A DNA stretch of 64,000 nucleotides from Dactylorhiza incarnata (Eukaryota > Streptophyta > Magnoliopsida > Asparagales > Orchidaceae), in contig JAWHQI010000201.1 in assembly GCA_033032865.1 (NCBI GenBank), forward strand, positions 3,163,501 to 3,227,500, given 5' to 3'. The notes under the pieces were generated by a model. That model did not search any database, was not told the origin of the DNA, and was given only the letters and a program-made list of their open reading frames with translations. The position numbers and the translations under genes are program-made. This document shows, one piece after another, positions 36,256 through 47,024 of the stretch (position 1 is its first letter; every line of letters starts with the position of its first letter).

Positions 36256-37194
36256 TGGCCAAGGATCTTCTCTCCTCCGGCGAGCTTGCTCCCAACCTTG
36301 ATTCTCCACCTTTTTCTCCTCTGTAAAGCTCCAGACTGACTCCTTTCCCCCTTCTAAAGCTAATGGTGGCATCAATTCGAGATGGGGAGGGCTGTATAGA
36401 GAGTATTTGAAAAGTGGTGGTCGGCCTCCCCTTGGTTGCTCCTCCCTGCTGCCAAATGGCACCCCTACAACACCAATTCGGCTGGGAATTAACTAGGGGG
36501 GTCAGATATGGCCTTGGGCAGAAGTGTGGAGTGTCACTTGGCCTTCATTCCAAAAATTCTTCTTTTTTCTTAATGGAGGAAGGGGGATTTTCCACTTTTT
36601 CCCCCATGCATGTCTTTGCATGTTGAATTCAGTGGGCAAGGTAGGTCATTAGGCATGTGGGCTTCAGAATGGGCTTTGTTTAAGGCTTTATTCCATTTGT
36701 ATTTGGTTTGAATCAAATTTAAGCCCAATTTAGGTATAATTGACCCTATGTTGACTTTTGAGTTGGCTTGGTCAACTAATGAGTAAGCTGACCCCACATG
36801 GTGACTATGGGGTCCATAGACTCCCTTTGGGGTGATTCACGGCTTGGTGAACCCTCTTTGGGCACTTTTGACCTATTTAGGTCAACTTAGGCAAAATGGG
36901 TCAAATGGTGATTTTGACCCAAACCCTAGATTTGTCTTGACCCATTGGGTTATTAGTGACCCATTGAGTACCCTAGAGGATTAGGAAGAGTTAGGTCAGG
37001 TCAATTGGATCATCTTGAGGCTTAGACATCAAGCCTTAAACCTTGAAGTCATTTTGTCTATTTGCACACCAAGGTGTTTTTCTCCATTTCACCTTGGTTC
37101 TAGGGCATTTCTTGGTCTCTTAGAGCAATGTCATGACCTTGTCATGACAAAGTGCAACTTAGGGGTCTAGTAGTTCTGGGGATGTTACATTTTA

Positions 37195-38247
37195 TAAGAT
37201 TGTGAGGCTCCTAACGGTCTTCTAAAAAAGTTCCTTAAGTGTCAGACGCCCCATACCTTAAGAGCACGCGCTGATTGGACAATCAGGCGGCGGCATTAAT
37301 TGCTGACCACACGTCCGCAACATTTAAATTCCGTCTCGACGATATTTCAAGCTTTATGTCGATACTGACACATTACAACGATATGGATAATATCTCGACG
37401 ACAAGACTTTGTCGACGTCTTAGACCTTGGTAGATCTTCAAGTCTTCTAGCTTCTTCTTCTGACACTGATATCTCGACGATACGAGATCTTCTGGCGTTT
37501 CTGCATATACAGCGATATGCTAACTCTGACTGTGTCGTCGTGATCTTCTTTCTTGTAGTCTGTCATCGTAATCACTTTGTTCTTTCGACGACATGAGCGA
37601 TATCATGTCGACAGACTATGCTTTAGAATCTGCTTGTCTTCAGTTGTCCTTCTTCAGTCTTCTCGACGTCAAGCCTTCTTTACGACAATGTCCAACGCCA
37701 TCATTCATACTTAGCCTTTTCAGCGATAAGGCTTCTTTATGACGATATCTGTTCTTCTCGACGACATGGCTGCTTTGTTGATGTCGACGATACTGCATCT
37801 TCTCGACGACATTCCTTCCTTTGATATCTTCATGTCTTCTCTACTTTCGACGAACTTCATTCTGCGTTTGACAAACAACATTCTTTGTTCGACGAACTTC
37901 ATTCTTCTGTCCCGTCTCTGCGTTCGACGAACTTCATTCTTCGTTCGACGAACAACATTCTGCGTTCGACGAACTCCGTTCTTCGTTCGACAACTTCATT
38001 CTTCGTTCGACGAACCCGCCAAGTCTCAGTGTTTGCTTTGCTCATCATCATGACGACAAGCATACTTTGTCGACGACATCTCCTATTCTTCTCGACGATA
38101 TTGTACTTAGTGAAATAACTAAAGTACTTGACATATTGTCTGATTTCTGCAAACATGAACTAGATATGACATTAAATACAACTTGCACTTATCATTGAGC
38201 TGAGCACTTCTTCAAATCAGGAACACTGCTTTGCATTATTCCCAACA
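37195..38247 (-). repeat. LARD-2 5' LTR, U3-side segment
   Basis: This is the continuation of the 5' LTR after the solo LTR and its right TSD (37190-37194). It carries the U3 array of 21-bp palindrome monomers at 37854-38017 and ends CCCAACA at 38247. Confidence 0.9.
37854..38017 (-). repeat. 21-bp palindrome array in LARD-2 5' LTR U3
   Basis: About eight TTCGACGAAC-centred units occur, one with a single-base deletion that breaks spacing (near 37990). This is the partner of 24914-25110. Confidence 0.8.
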
Positions 38248-38252
38248 CCAAG

Positions 38253-41200
38253 GTAGATAGGCTACAGGTCGGGGCAATCTCCACCGTCGCCTGGAGGAGG
38301 AAGATGAATGGATGCCTTCGGATTTGCTATAAGATCTGTGCTCAGATCTTGTGATTAATATATTTGATATTTATGTTTTCTGCAACTTTACTGGCTGTTG
38401 TTAGATTTAATTATAGAAAATACTTAGGCCCCTCTAATGAAAAAGTGGCCAACACCAAAGTTGTATCCCTTGGTGTGTACTTTAATTTAAAATTTGTTTC
38501 AGCCCAAAAGGAGCACTGTAGCTCCATGTAGGGCCATTTTGGTGGGACTGGCCCCCTAGGGTAGGACAGCCATTATTGCTTGAATAACCTTTGATTGGGA
38601 AATGATATTGACTTGAAAATTGAAACATAGGCTATTTATGCCTACACACTTAACATATCCAAATATGGGAATTTTTGGAGAACATTTTTCTAAGGTTTTT
38701 GTAAAAATTTAATAATCCATATATTAATTAATTATAGGGTCTAATAACATCCAATCCCCTCCAAATTTTGGTGGGTGCTCCTTAGGGTCATTATATGACC
38801 CTGGTAAAAATTTCATCCCAATTGGCACTGATTTGGTTGGGTAATTAATTAACCCAAGTTTGGTCAAACTAGGCCAATTTAGGTCAAAAGTGCTCTTGGT
38901 GGATTTAAGGCGTCAACCCTCATCCAAAAGTGATGAAACTTTGGTCACTGGTTTAGAATCATATAAAACACCCCCATGAGTGGTTTGGGGTGGATGTGCC
39001 CTAGAACCCTGGTTCTAACCCTAGGGTTGCACTTTGTGCCTTGTGAAGGACATGGGGTCATATATCCTTGAATGGTCATGGAACTTGGTAGATAAGTTCA
39101 TAAGGTGTAAAAGTGCCCTAGGTAATTTTATGAGAATTTTAGGAACACGTGTCCCCTCTAAATTAGGTTATAACCTTATAGGGCACTTTCTTATAAGAGA
39201 AATTTACATGCTCAATTTATCTTGGATATTGATGAAAGTTTGGTAGTGCTCATATAATCATGATATAAACCTCTCATAATTTTTAGGTAATTTTTGAATT
39301 GATCTAATTAGTACTTCATTCACAAGTCAACTTTTTTGCCTTAAGATTATGATAAATAAATGAGGGGTAAATATTCTCTGAAAAATTGTGAAACTAGGGG
39401 ATATGACATTTTAGGGCATTATAAAGCTCTGGGAATTTTCGTATAATTATTGGAATTGTTTACCAGTAGTTTACTTCACAATGTTCCCTAGTTAGGATTT
39501 AATTGAAATATTTATTTATGTGACTTGATGGTTTTTATAAATTATGAAATTCTATCAGTAAACTTTTCTAATCATTATAGAGTTCTGGCAATTTTGTCAT
39601 AATTTTTGGACAAGTATTTTGGTGGTTCCTTCTTTAATTTTTAATTTTAGATAAATAATCAGTATTATAATTAGAGACCAACACCTTACTGTAAAATTGT
39701 GATATTATGTATTTACTGTTATTTTGACATCATAGATTTTCCATAATTTTATGGGGGTCATGTCATAAGAAGATCTTACACTTCATGTTCAATTTCATAC
39801 TTGGCCAATGTTGGAGAAATTATAATAAATGCCAAATATCTAAGGAAAAATATGATCCTCTGGATTTAGTCTTATAATATCATGATAGACTCTCAGTAAT
39901 AATCTTGAGTCATTTGGATGAATATTTGGAGTACCTCCTCTCATGCAACTCATAAAACTCATTTGGTCTGCATATAGTAAAACTATAAGATTTATGTAGC
40001 ATGTAGATCATTACGTGGGAATGGAAAGTAGTTGGTGTACCTAGCCTGGTTGAAGAGTTTCAAGGTCACCAAAAAGGAGTTTATATGATGAGAGTGTGCT
40101 TGGTGGGTTTAGGGTAAAGTTGTGCTCAGGATTGACGAAAGATCGTCTTTCCCTCAGGGAGTCAGAAAATACTTAGGGTTAATCCAAGTGTAATGTTAAG
40201 AAGTGTAACCTTATGGGTAGTTACCAATAACATTAAGTGTCTTGAGAAAGGGAGGTTTGGGTTATCATCCCATCGTACCTCCTAGTACCGTTGTGAGCCC
40301 CTTACAGGGTAGACCTCGGGAAGTCCAAGACTAACCCTAAGTCATAGAAATAAATTGTTATGCAAGATTGTCTTAATAATACACTCAACCACACCCTGTG
40401 GTTACGGGTTGTTTGTTGGTTTGGTCTGACGAGCAGTAGGCTCGGTGGGTAGGTGCGGACGGGTTGGTCCGGCGAGCCGGTGGCTCGGAAGGTTATTGTG
40501 ATGGGCGGGTTAGCCCGGGGAGATTATGGCTCGGATATAGATGATAAACATGTTTGCATGTGCATAAAGGTGGTGGGTCTTCGGAATTGGACGGTCGTTC
40601 ACACCGACGTCAATACGTTGACTCGACAAGTGTGGAATTTGCACTTAACCATGAAAGTCTGGTGGTCCAGCCTGTAAGAGTACGCAAGCGCTCCGCGGTT
40701 TTGCATTAAGGCGTACGATAGGTCTAAGTTAGGTAGTGTGAATACCAACCTAGAAGTGGGCGAGGCCCAACCCACCGCTTCCGTTTGCCACTACAGGAGT
40801 ATCCTGGGAGTCTTGCTAGCTCCAAAAAGGGGGAACTATAGGTCTGTGCGCATAGGTCGAAGTGTGTGAGTTGCACTTGTGTGAACATAGCATAAACTTC
40901 ATAACTCTGCATGTCATGGCATAAGCATTGCATTTCAACCCCTACCCCTATCGTATAAATTTGTTATGGGACTTTATATACGATAAGTCTTGCTAAACGA
41001 TCCCTTCGTCTATAGGATTGTATGAGCATTCCTATAAACTAATGGTTATTTTTCTATTGTATAACTGCTTTACTTACTGTTCTTTATATGCTCCTTACCA
41101 TGCTTTAATTACTACTTCGATTATATTTATACACTGTGTAGTGGAGACATTTCCTGTAGATAGATCCATCGTCATCTGCTTTGTTTTATACCTCATGCTG

Positions 41201-41697
41201 TCCTCCACTTCATCCTCCCACATGGTGCCTAGGAGCCATTGGGGGAGGGGTGGGGAACATAATTAGGCTTAGTATTTTTGACTAACGGTCGGTGGACCAT
41301 ATCATTTTAGGGATCGAGAAGACGCAGCAGCACTAGAGGACAGTGCAGGTGGAGACAGGCCAGTCTAGTACAGGAGCACCAGTCTCAGGATCTGCGAGTT
41401 ATTAGTAGTTTGCTTCCGCGAGTGACCTTGTAGTGAGGACATGATGTATAGGACATGAGCCCTTTATTACTAATGTAACCCCTTTTTATTTCAGTTAAAT
41501 GATGTGGACATATATATATAGCATGTGATTTGTGGACTTGAACTTTTATTTGTTCGTTTATACTTTTCTTCTTCTGTGATCGATATGGCCGGCAGAATCG
41601 ACACTTTGTAGTGGCGACCTTCCCGAGAGTTGGTGTCACCGCAAAGCGGCGGTTCTGGGCATAAGACACGGTTTTGTAGCAAAAATGGGGTCTTACA
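38253..41697 (+). repeat. Tekay-like 3' LTR, second segment
   Basis: This resumes the LTR after LARD-2 and its right TSD (38248-38252, CCAAG) and ends GGGGTCTTACA. Only short, unsupported frames occur over 3.4 kb. The last 380 bp duplicate the window start. A hairpin cluster lies at 40430-40516. Confidence 0.88.
40430..40516 (+). repeat. Hairpin cluster in the Tekay-like 3' LTR
   Basis: Four perfect hairpins follow each other: CGAGC-AGTAG-GCTCG (40430-40444), GGAC-GGGTTG-GTCC (40457-40470), CGAGCC-GGT-GGCTCG (40473-40487) and GGGC-GGGTTA-GCCC (40503-40516). They are the unexpanded counterpart of the 45/44-bp array in the solo LTR. Confidence 0.75.
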
Positions 41698-41800
41698 TCA
41701 TGACCCTCTCATAGACGTGTACCTGCCATAGGTCAAACTCGCCATTGTCGTTGAACTTCTTCACTGAAAAAATTGTTCAGATTCACGTTCTTCCCTATCA
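41698..41800 (-). pseudogene. N-terminal fragment of copia gag
   Basis: On the minus strand the frame reads KKFNDNGEFDLWQVHVYERVM, matching the (K)KFNGxNFxLWxxxM start of copia gag proteins. It is broken upstream by a frameshift and downstream by the Tekay insertion. Confidence 0.7.
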
Positions 41801-41936
41801 TGGTTGTCCTCTGGCATTACTAGGAGACCTGATTAATTCAAAGGTCGAATTTGAAAGGATGGGGAGCAGACCTAGTCGTCACTCACCGTAGTCAAAAACT
41901 TCCCCAAATGTCCAATCAGTTGCCTACAAAACCTCT

Positions 41937-41948
41937 CTCTGATACCAC
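41937..41948 (-). other. PBS of the minus-strand copia element
   Basis: The minus strand reads AGTGGTATCAGAG adjacent to the LTR end at 41950, of initiator-Met type. Confidence 0.88.
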
Positions 41949-41949
41949 T

Positions 41950-42890
41950 TGTTGGGGAAGACGCGGAATTCATCCCTCAGGCGCAACCAAATTAATACAG
42001 GGGGACACAAGAAGCGCCCAAAAATCTTGAACTATGTGCACCGCATATATAAAATATATAACTGCAATATTCAATATACGAAGAAGTATACCAACGCCCG
42101 TTACAGAAAACACTGCGAAGAAGCCGGGCTCGCTTGATCGCGGGAGAGAGAATAATTTTGACTGCAATCCTCTAGCACAGCGGACGCACATGGTTCGTGA
42201 CAGAACGAACCTTCATCGTCGTTAGACAATCCACCACCATCGGAGAAGCACCGCACCGAGACTTGACTTTGTCGCGCCAATGCAGCCCGCCATCATCTCC
42301 AACCTCCAAGACATCATCTCGGCAACCACTTCGCCGCCACCAACTCGCACCAACAAAAGGCGAGTTGTTGGCCCCTCTTCGACACACCTGAACGTGCATC
42401 ACCGCCATGCCAAAACAGCACTGCTACTTTGCCAACGCTTCGTCTTCCAACTCTATCACCGTCGACGATATCATGTCACCCGAAAAAAGAAGAAAGACAA
42501 GCTCAAGATAGCTAGCCAATGCATGGACCAAAACTCTCCACCATCTGTCGTTGCCACCACGTCGACATGCTCACTCCAACGTGCTACGGCGTTTGTCGGC
42601 GCCAGCCGGCGCCAGCCGCAACCCTTCGGCCGCTCTTGGTGTCGAGAGCAAAACAAGAGGAGCTCGGCTTCTTCCTTGGAGTTCCACCGGTGCTTCCTCC
42701 CCGGTTAGCTGGTTGTGGTTTCCTTCATACATATTGCCCCTTTAAATAAAATCATTTGACATCTAATGTCAAAAAGTGGGCAGCCATCTTTAATCAAATT
42801 TGATTAAACAATTGTGGCGGCGAACTATCTATTCACGTGTTCAAATAAAAGGGGTATGTGCTTGTTCTTAAATTACAAATCAACCTAACA
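41950..42890 (-). repeat. 5' LTR of the minus-strand copia element
   Basis: On the plus strand it starts TGTTGGGGAAG and ends AACCTAACA; in element orientation it begins TGTTAGGTTGATTTG, a typical copia LTR start. Its length is 941 bp. The several open frames inside it (42034-42749) overlap on both strands and are not genes. Confidence 0.75.
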
Positions 42891-43354
42891 GCTATCAGCA
42901 AGCATCCCGCATCTCATGCTCTCCCTCGCGAGTCCCGTGCGATTCTCCCAATGACCTTTGGTATAGTGTTCCCTAAAGGTATGAAAATTGTTTCCTTTGA
43001 CCTTTGGTAACACGGGTATAAGTAACATCCTATGGTAACATTTTTCAATGTTTTGGCAACAATTTGCAGATTCAGGCAATATTTTTCAAGTGTTGCTACA
43101 GACCAAAAATTTTGTAATGAAATATGATTATCGCATGATTTTTTCAGTGCCTTCCACATGCTTTATCTACTGATCACAACGATTAAACCAACTAAGAGTT
43201 GCCTCAAATGAAGGGTCATCACATAAAGGTAAGTACACATCTTCATCTTCAACTGTCCTTGGTTCTCACAATGAGTACCAAATCATGAAGCTCCGTTGCA
43301 ACATGACACAACATATAAAATGTTACCCCGGAAGATAAATGATCCACCTATAAC
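42891..43354. other. No gene seen
   Basis: This stretch has mixed composition, without long frames or recognisable repeats. The minus frames at 42885-43159 show no domain. Confidence 0.5.
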
Positions 43355-43357
43355 TAA

Positions 43358-43576
43358 GGGTTCGTTTGGCACGGTGTTTTTTCCCGGCGAATTTGGACAA
43401 AATGCCAAAGTCGTAAAATATGTGTTTGACATGACAACGGTTATGCCCGCCGCAAAAAAAAAAGAACTAATTTAGAACATAAAGTGGATGAAGTTCCTTA
43501 GGTGAGGTTGGTCTTTTATGAATGATGGTTCATAACCACCGCGTTCATGACCATCATCACTGTGGCAAACGAACCC
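43358..43576. mobile_element. Tourist-like MITE (PIF/Harbinger superfamily), 219 bp
   Basis: The ends form an inverted repeat: GGGTTCGTTTGGCACGGTG at the left and the complement of GGGTTCGTTTGCCACAGTG at the right. The flanks are TAA (43355-43357) and TAG (43577-43579), consistent with a TWA-type 3-bp TSD with one change. There is no coding capacity. Confidence 0.8.
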
Positions 43577-43579
43577 TAG

Positions 43580-44952
43580 TTTCAAACCTCATTTTGCCAC
43601 GCACATAAAGTAAAAAAAAAGTTCTTAAAAATATCATCCATGCTCAATATTGCGTCTACATATAACATATTTTAAAAATAAATGAGTAGAGAGTAGAGCG
43701 AAATGGGGTATGAGTAACATGTACTGTAGATAGATCTCGTACTAAATAAAAAGAAAAATTATATAAATTCCTTCTGAGTTCTCTGGAAGATGCTCGTCGG
43801 AATCTTTAGCACCCGTAACCATCCACAAGCTCGTGACATAATTCACTCGTCAAATGTAACAACAACAACCTCATCTGTTTGATTGGAATATTGTATAATT
43901 GCTCTACTCAACTTTATAGAAAGTGTGATCACTTGAACTTAGCTTTCTAATAATAGCTATATGCACGTGTTGAACGTAGAAGGGCTCGAAAATTTAATTA
44001 AGGGTGGGGATTAAGGCGTAGATGGGATATCAAATCATGCTTAGAAGACTAAGAACTTATTGATTTAGGCTAATTGAATTAGCCTTCTATCAGGATAAAT
44101 ACAGAGAATACTATCATTCAAATTTGAAATGATGTGAACAGCGTGCAAGAATGCCGTTGGTGGCAATCACCCATGCCATGAGTGTTGTCGTTGGTGGCAA
44201 TCACCCATGCTATGAGTGTGGGCACGATTTTTTTTTGTGCGGGCAGAATACTAATTTATCCACACAAATTTAGTCAGTAAATATAAAAAAATACCTATGT
44301 TATATTAATGGCAATTTTTTTAATAATATTTTATATAATGTTTAGATATTAACAAAAATAAGTTTAAATTTTTTAATGATTTTCTTTAACAAAAGAATTC
44401 GATGTCTCCAAGAATCAAACTAATGACCTTTGCCTTAAAACAATATCAACATGCGACTATGTCAATCGTAAATTATTAAAGTTTTAATGAATAGTAACAA
44501 TATATATATAATATCACGAGAACAAAATAATTTTAGTTTAATTTCAATGTGAACGGCCGCCCACAATAGGCTCTATATGGGTCCGCCCCTACGTGACATC
44601 CAACATGTCCGACGGGCTGCAATGGGCTGACGTATCAACCAATTTATCTTTTGCGTGCAATTGATCATTTTTATGATTATTTTATGATTATTTTATGATG
44701 GTCGTGTGGTCGCCTGTTGGTGTTTCATAAGAAAGGGTGCAATACAATTTATTTCCATCCCTCTCTCTCTTTTAAGCATTCTTGATTTGAAACATTTAAT
44801 GCTCTAAGGCCATACTAGAGTACTAGTAGGTGGACCCTTTTTAGGCAACACTATATTCTTAGGGAAATACCAAAGCATAGGTGAGTAGGTGCTTAAGGAG
44901 AGATAATTTGGTACGCAATACTTATCGTATCAAGAGAATCATACGGGGATTT
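43580..44952. other. AT-rich intergenic DNA, no gene seen
   Basis: There are no supported frames. A 34-bp direct duplication lies at about 44157-44224 (GTTGGTGGCAATCACCCATG twice). A stretch around 44220-44600 with GTGCGGGCAG and GGGTCCGCCCC ends could be an unrecognised repeat. Confidence 0.5.
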
Positions 44953-45672
44953 TGCAAGCTTATGAAAATCGGAGCGGATTGGGCGGTCCGACCGGTCGAA
45001 CCGCTGACCGGACGCCCAGCCGGTCCGGTCCAGGTAATCAACCCGCTTCTTCCGCGGACCGCCTGGGAACTGCGAAACCGGGCGGGCGGACCGCGGACCG
45101 GCGAACCGAAGCGGGTTTTGGAAACCCGCCCGGTTGAAGAATAATACTTTAAAACTTAATTTTCTTAAAATGTGGCTGCCAAGATTCCAACCTTAAGAGC
45201 TCAAATCATCCAACCATGAAACCTTTTATGATATTGAGTCAATAGTTTTTACTTATACATAATAGTTGTGATGAGATTATGTATTTTTAAAAAAAATAAT
45301 TATATAAATATGTGTATAATTATATAATATATATAACATATTATATTTATTATATTTATTTATGGGTATAATTTTATATTGTATTTATATGTATAAAATT
45401 AAATATATACAACTATAAAATTAAATATATACAACTATAAAATTAAATATATACAACTATAAAATTAAATACTCACGTATAAAACTATAAAAATATGTAT
45501 AAAATTATAGAACTTAGTATTATTATATAGTTATACATAATTTTTATATGTTTTTATTATTTATTATAATATTACGGTTCAACCCTGGTCTGACCGGTCC
45601 AACCGGTCGGACCTTGAACCTTTGGTCTCACCGGTTCGATCTCTGGTCCGGTTCTCAAAACCTTGAGATTTT
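44953..45672. mobile_element. Possible non-autonomous DNA element with GC-rich inverted ends
   Basis: Both ends are rich in CCGGTC/GACCGG words and are roughly inverted: left GGTCCGACCGGTCGAACCG, right (complement) GGTCCGACCGGTTGG. The centre is very AT-rich and includes a 22-bp tandem repeat (45391-45470). I cannot define TSDs or family. Confidence 0.4.
45391..45470. repeat. 22-bp AT-rich tandem repeat
   Basis: About 3.5 copies of a unit containing AAATATATACAACTATAAAA occur in a row. Confidence 0.8.
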
Positions 45673-45911
45673 GTGTCTCCCGGATATGTTATGGGACAGT
45701 CAGCAAAATTCGGAGGAAAAAAAATGATGTCCGGTCGGATATTTTTCATCTGGTGGACTGATTTTTAAAAAATAATTAAATTATATACAAATAAGATCAT
45801 AAAATGTTTGTAAGAATATCCTAATTACTATTATGTAATTTTTCTTGCAAAAAAAAATTGGATCGAAACTTAAAAAAAACATTTTTGTGGCAACCTGTAC
45901 CATCCTGAGAG

Positions 45912-46603
45912 TTGTTAAAGGCACCGCAACTTTGGCTAGTCGCACTGCTATTTCTCCTAATTTAACCTTAAAATTACTCCCCCAAAAATACTAATGGCAT
46001 CACACTAACTCGCACCGCATTAGCTTTAAAATTGAGTTTATTGTGACGATCTCAAGCTCGTTGGATCCACGGTTCGCCGAGAAACGTTCTGAGCATGTAG
46101 GGATCGAAGTCGGTAAGAATGTTGGTGAGAGACTCGGCAAAGTACAACCTCTGCATGTGGAGATCTGCTCGACCATGGAAAATTGAGTTTTTGATTGTTA
46201 TGAAATGAGTGATTGTTGCGAATGTGCACTTGTTGGTGTTAAGTTCAATTTTATTCATTATTTTTTATAATGGTGAGTAATCATTATTGAGTAATCATTA
46301 TTTTGTGTTGTTTTCATTTTCAAAGTACATTGTTACTTGATGTTGATTTATTTTTATAGGAATATGAAAATATGACGATCAAGAAGGATAAAATTAATGA
46401 TTTTTCATTTACAACATTTTGTTTTTTTGCTAACATTTATGATATATTTCTATGATTTTCCTTTTTATTGAAATTTAAGTTGATGTGTCTTTAGCACTAC
46501 TGTGTTATAATTAATAATTTTATGTGTTTTTAACAAAACATAAAAAAGTGTGGTGTCTTTAACAAAGCGGTGTGATTAGCCAAAAGTGCGGTGGCTTTAA
46601 CAA
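45912..46603. mobile_element. 692-bp terminal-inverted-repeat element with a GC-rich insert
   Basis: The left end TTGTTAAAGGCACCGCAACT and the complement of the right end TTGTTAAAGCCACCGCACTT are alignable over 37 bp with about seven mismatches. Subterminal CACCGCA/TGCGGTG words recur. I see no clear TSD. The interior 46038-46200 is GC-richer than both flanks and open in two minus frames; it may be captured genic sequence, but I do not recognise it. Confidence 0.65.
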
Positions 46604-47024
46604 TTTCTTTTTTCTTATGCAAAATATGTAAATAAATATTTCATATAGTTTTGCAAAAATAATTAATTTTGAAAAAAATATTCAAAACCACCACTTTCTT
46701 ATATAGGGCATGTTTGGCTAAGTTGCAGCGCTGAGAGAAGCAGTGGTGGGAAACAGTGGTGCGGGAATCTGCTGTTTTGTAGTGGTGGAAAAATTCATGA
46801 AACTATTTGAAAAACTGTATTTGCAGTGTTGTGTGAAACAGCGGTGCAGAATTAAACTGTAATGAAAATTAAACAGTAATGAAAATTAAACAATACGCAT
46901 AATTAACGAATTCCAACTAAGAATTAAACAATTTGCTCGATATAACATTTTCGCGATAAATATAATTCAATTAGATGACGGTCTCTTTTCTCCAGCGCAA
47001 ATAAATATCACCTGCAAAAGAGAA

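Larger units (their letters stand above)
30943..37189 (-). mobile_element. Solo LTR of the Tekay-like family, 6.2 kb, expanded by internal tandem arrays
   Basis: In minus orientation it begins TGTAACATCCCCAGAAC (37189) and ends GGGGATCTTACA (30943), matching the ends of the resident Tekay LTR. TSD TTTTA lies at 30938-30942 and 37190-37194. No PBS, PPT or internal gene is present, so it is a solo LTR produced by LTR-LTR recombination. At 6247 bp it is about 1.4 kb longer than the resident LTR, mainly because of arrays at 32219-33017 and 34125-34905. The ORFs at 33130-33444 and 35807-36462 have no recognisable domain. Confidence 0.88.
23306..38247 (-). mobile_element. LARD-2: second copy of the gag + ORF2, pol-less LTR element, with a solo LTR inserted in its 5' LTR
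   Basis: TSD CCAAG lies at 23301-23305 and 38248-38252. After removing the solo LTR (30943-37189 plus a TSD copy) the element is about 8.7 kb with LTRs of about 2.03 and 2.01 kb. The PBS (29976-29988) and PPT (25336-25346) give minus orientation. Gag (28357-29970) and ORF2 (25792-27848) occupy the internal region; no pol domain is present. LTR ends and gene layout match LARD-1 but sequences have diverged widely, so the two are different subfamilies. Confidence 0.9.
1..41697 (+). mobile_element. Tekay/Del-like Ty3/gypsy LTR retrotransposon, truncated by window start and carrying nested insertions
   Basis: The window opens inside the 5' LTR, whose last 380 bp match 41316-41697 with roughly 8% differences by eye. 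A PBS follows at 384. The 3' LTR starts at 21915 (TGTAACATCC) and ends at 41697 (GGGGTCTTACA) after removal of LARD-2 (23306-38247 plus one TSD copy). The LTR is then about 4836 bp. The internal region, after removal of Tat-1, is only about 2.5 kb and highly decayed; only the end of integrase is recognisable (21546-21854). Assignment to Tekay/Del rests on that C-terminal sequence, the TGTAACATCC LTR start and the initiator-Met PBS. The right flank 41698-41702 (TCATG) should be the TSD; its partner lies left of the window. Confidence 0.85.
41698..42890 (-). mobile_element. 5' end of a copia-type element (gag start, PBS, 5' LTR), cut by the Tekay-like element
   Basis: The 5' LTR is 41950-42890, the PBS 41937-41948. 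The first part of gag (41698-41936) is severed at 41697 by the Tekay 3' LTR. The remainder of this element would lie left of the window. The right TSD should be GCTAT (42891-42895). This is the outermost and hence oldest layer of the nest. Confidence 0.8.

Noticed and set aside
35807..36462. Minus-strand frames with GC-rich composition, possible gene
   Set aside because: They sit inside the solo LTR, overlap a GGC microsatellite and show no domain.
30943..37189. TGTAAGATCC...GGATGTTACA ends look like TIRs of a DNA transposon
   Set aside because: The same ends bound the Tekay LTRs at 21915 and 41697, the TSD is 5 bp and the body matches that LTR in inverse orientation; it is a solo LTR.
44157..44224. 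34-bp direct duplication as a mobile-element footprint
   Set aside because: The copies are immediately adjacent with no element between or around them; a simple tandem duplication.
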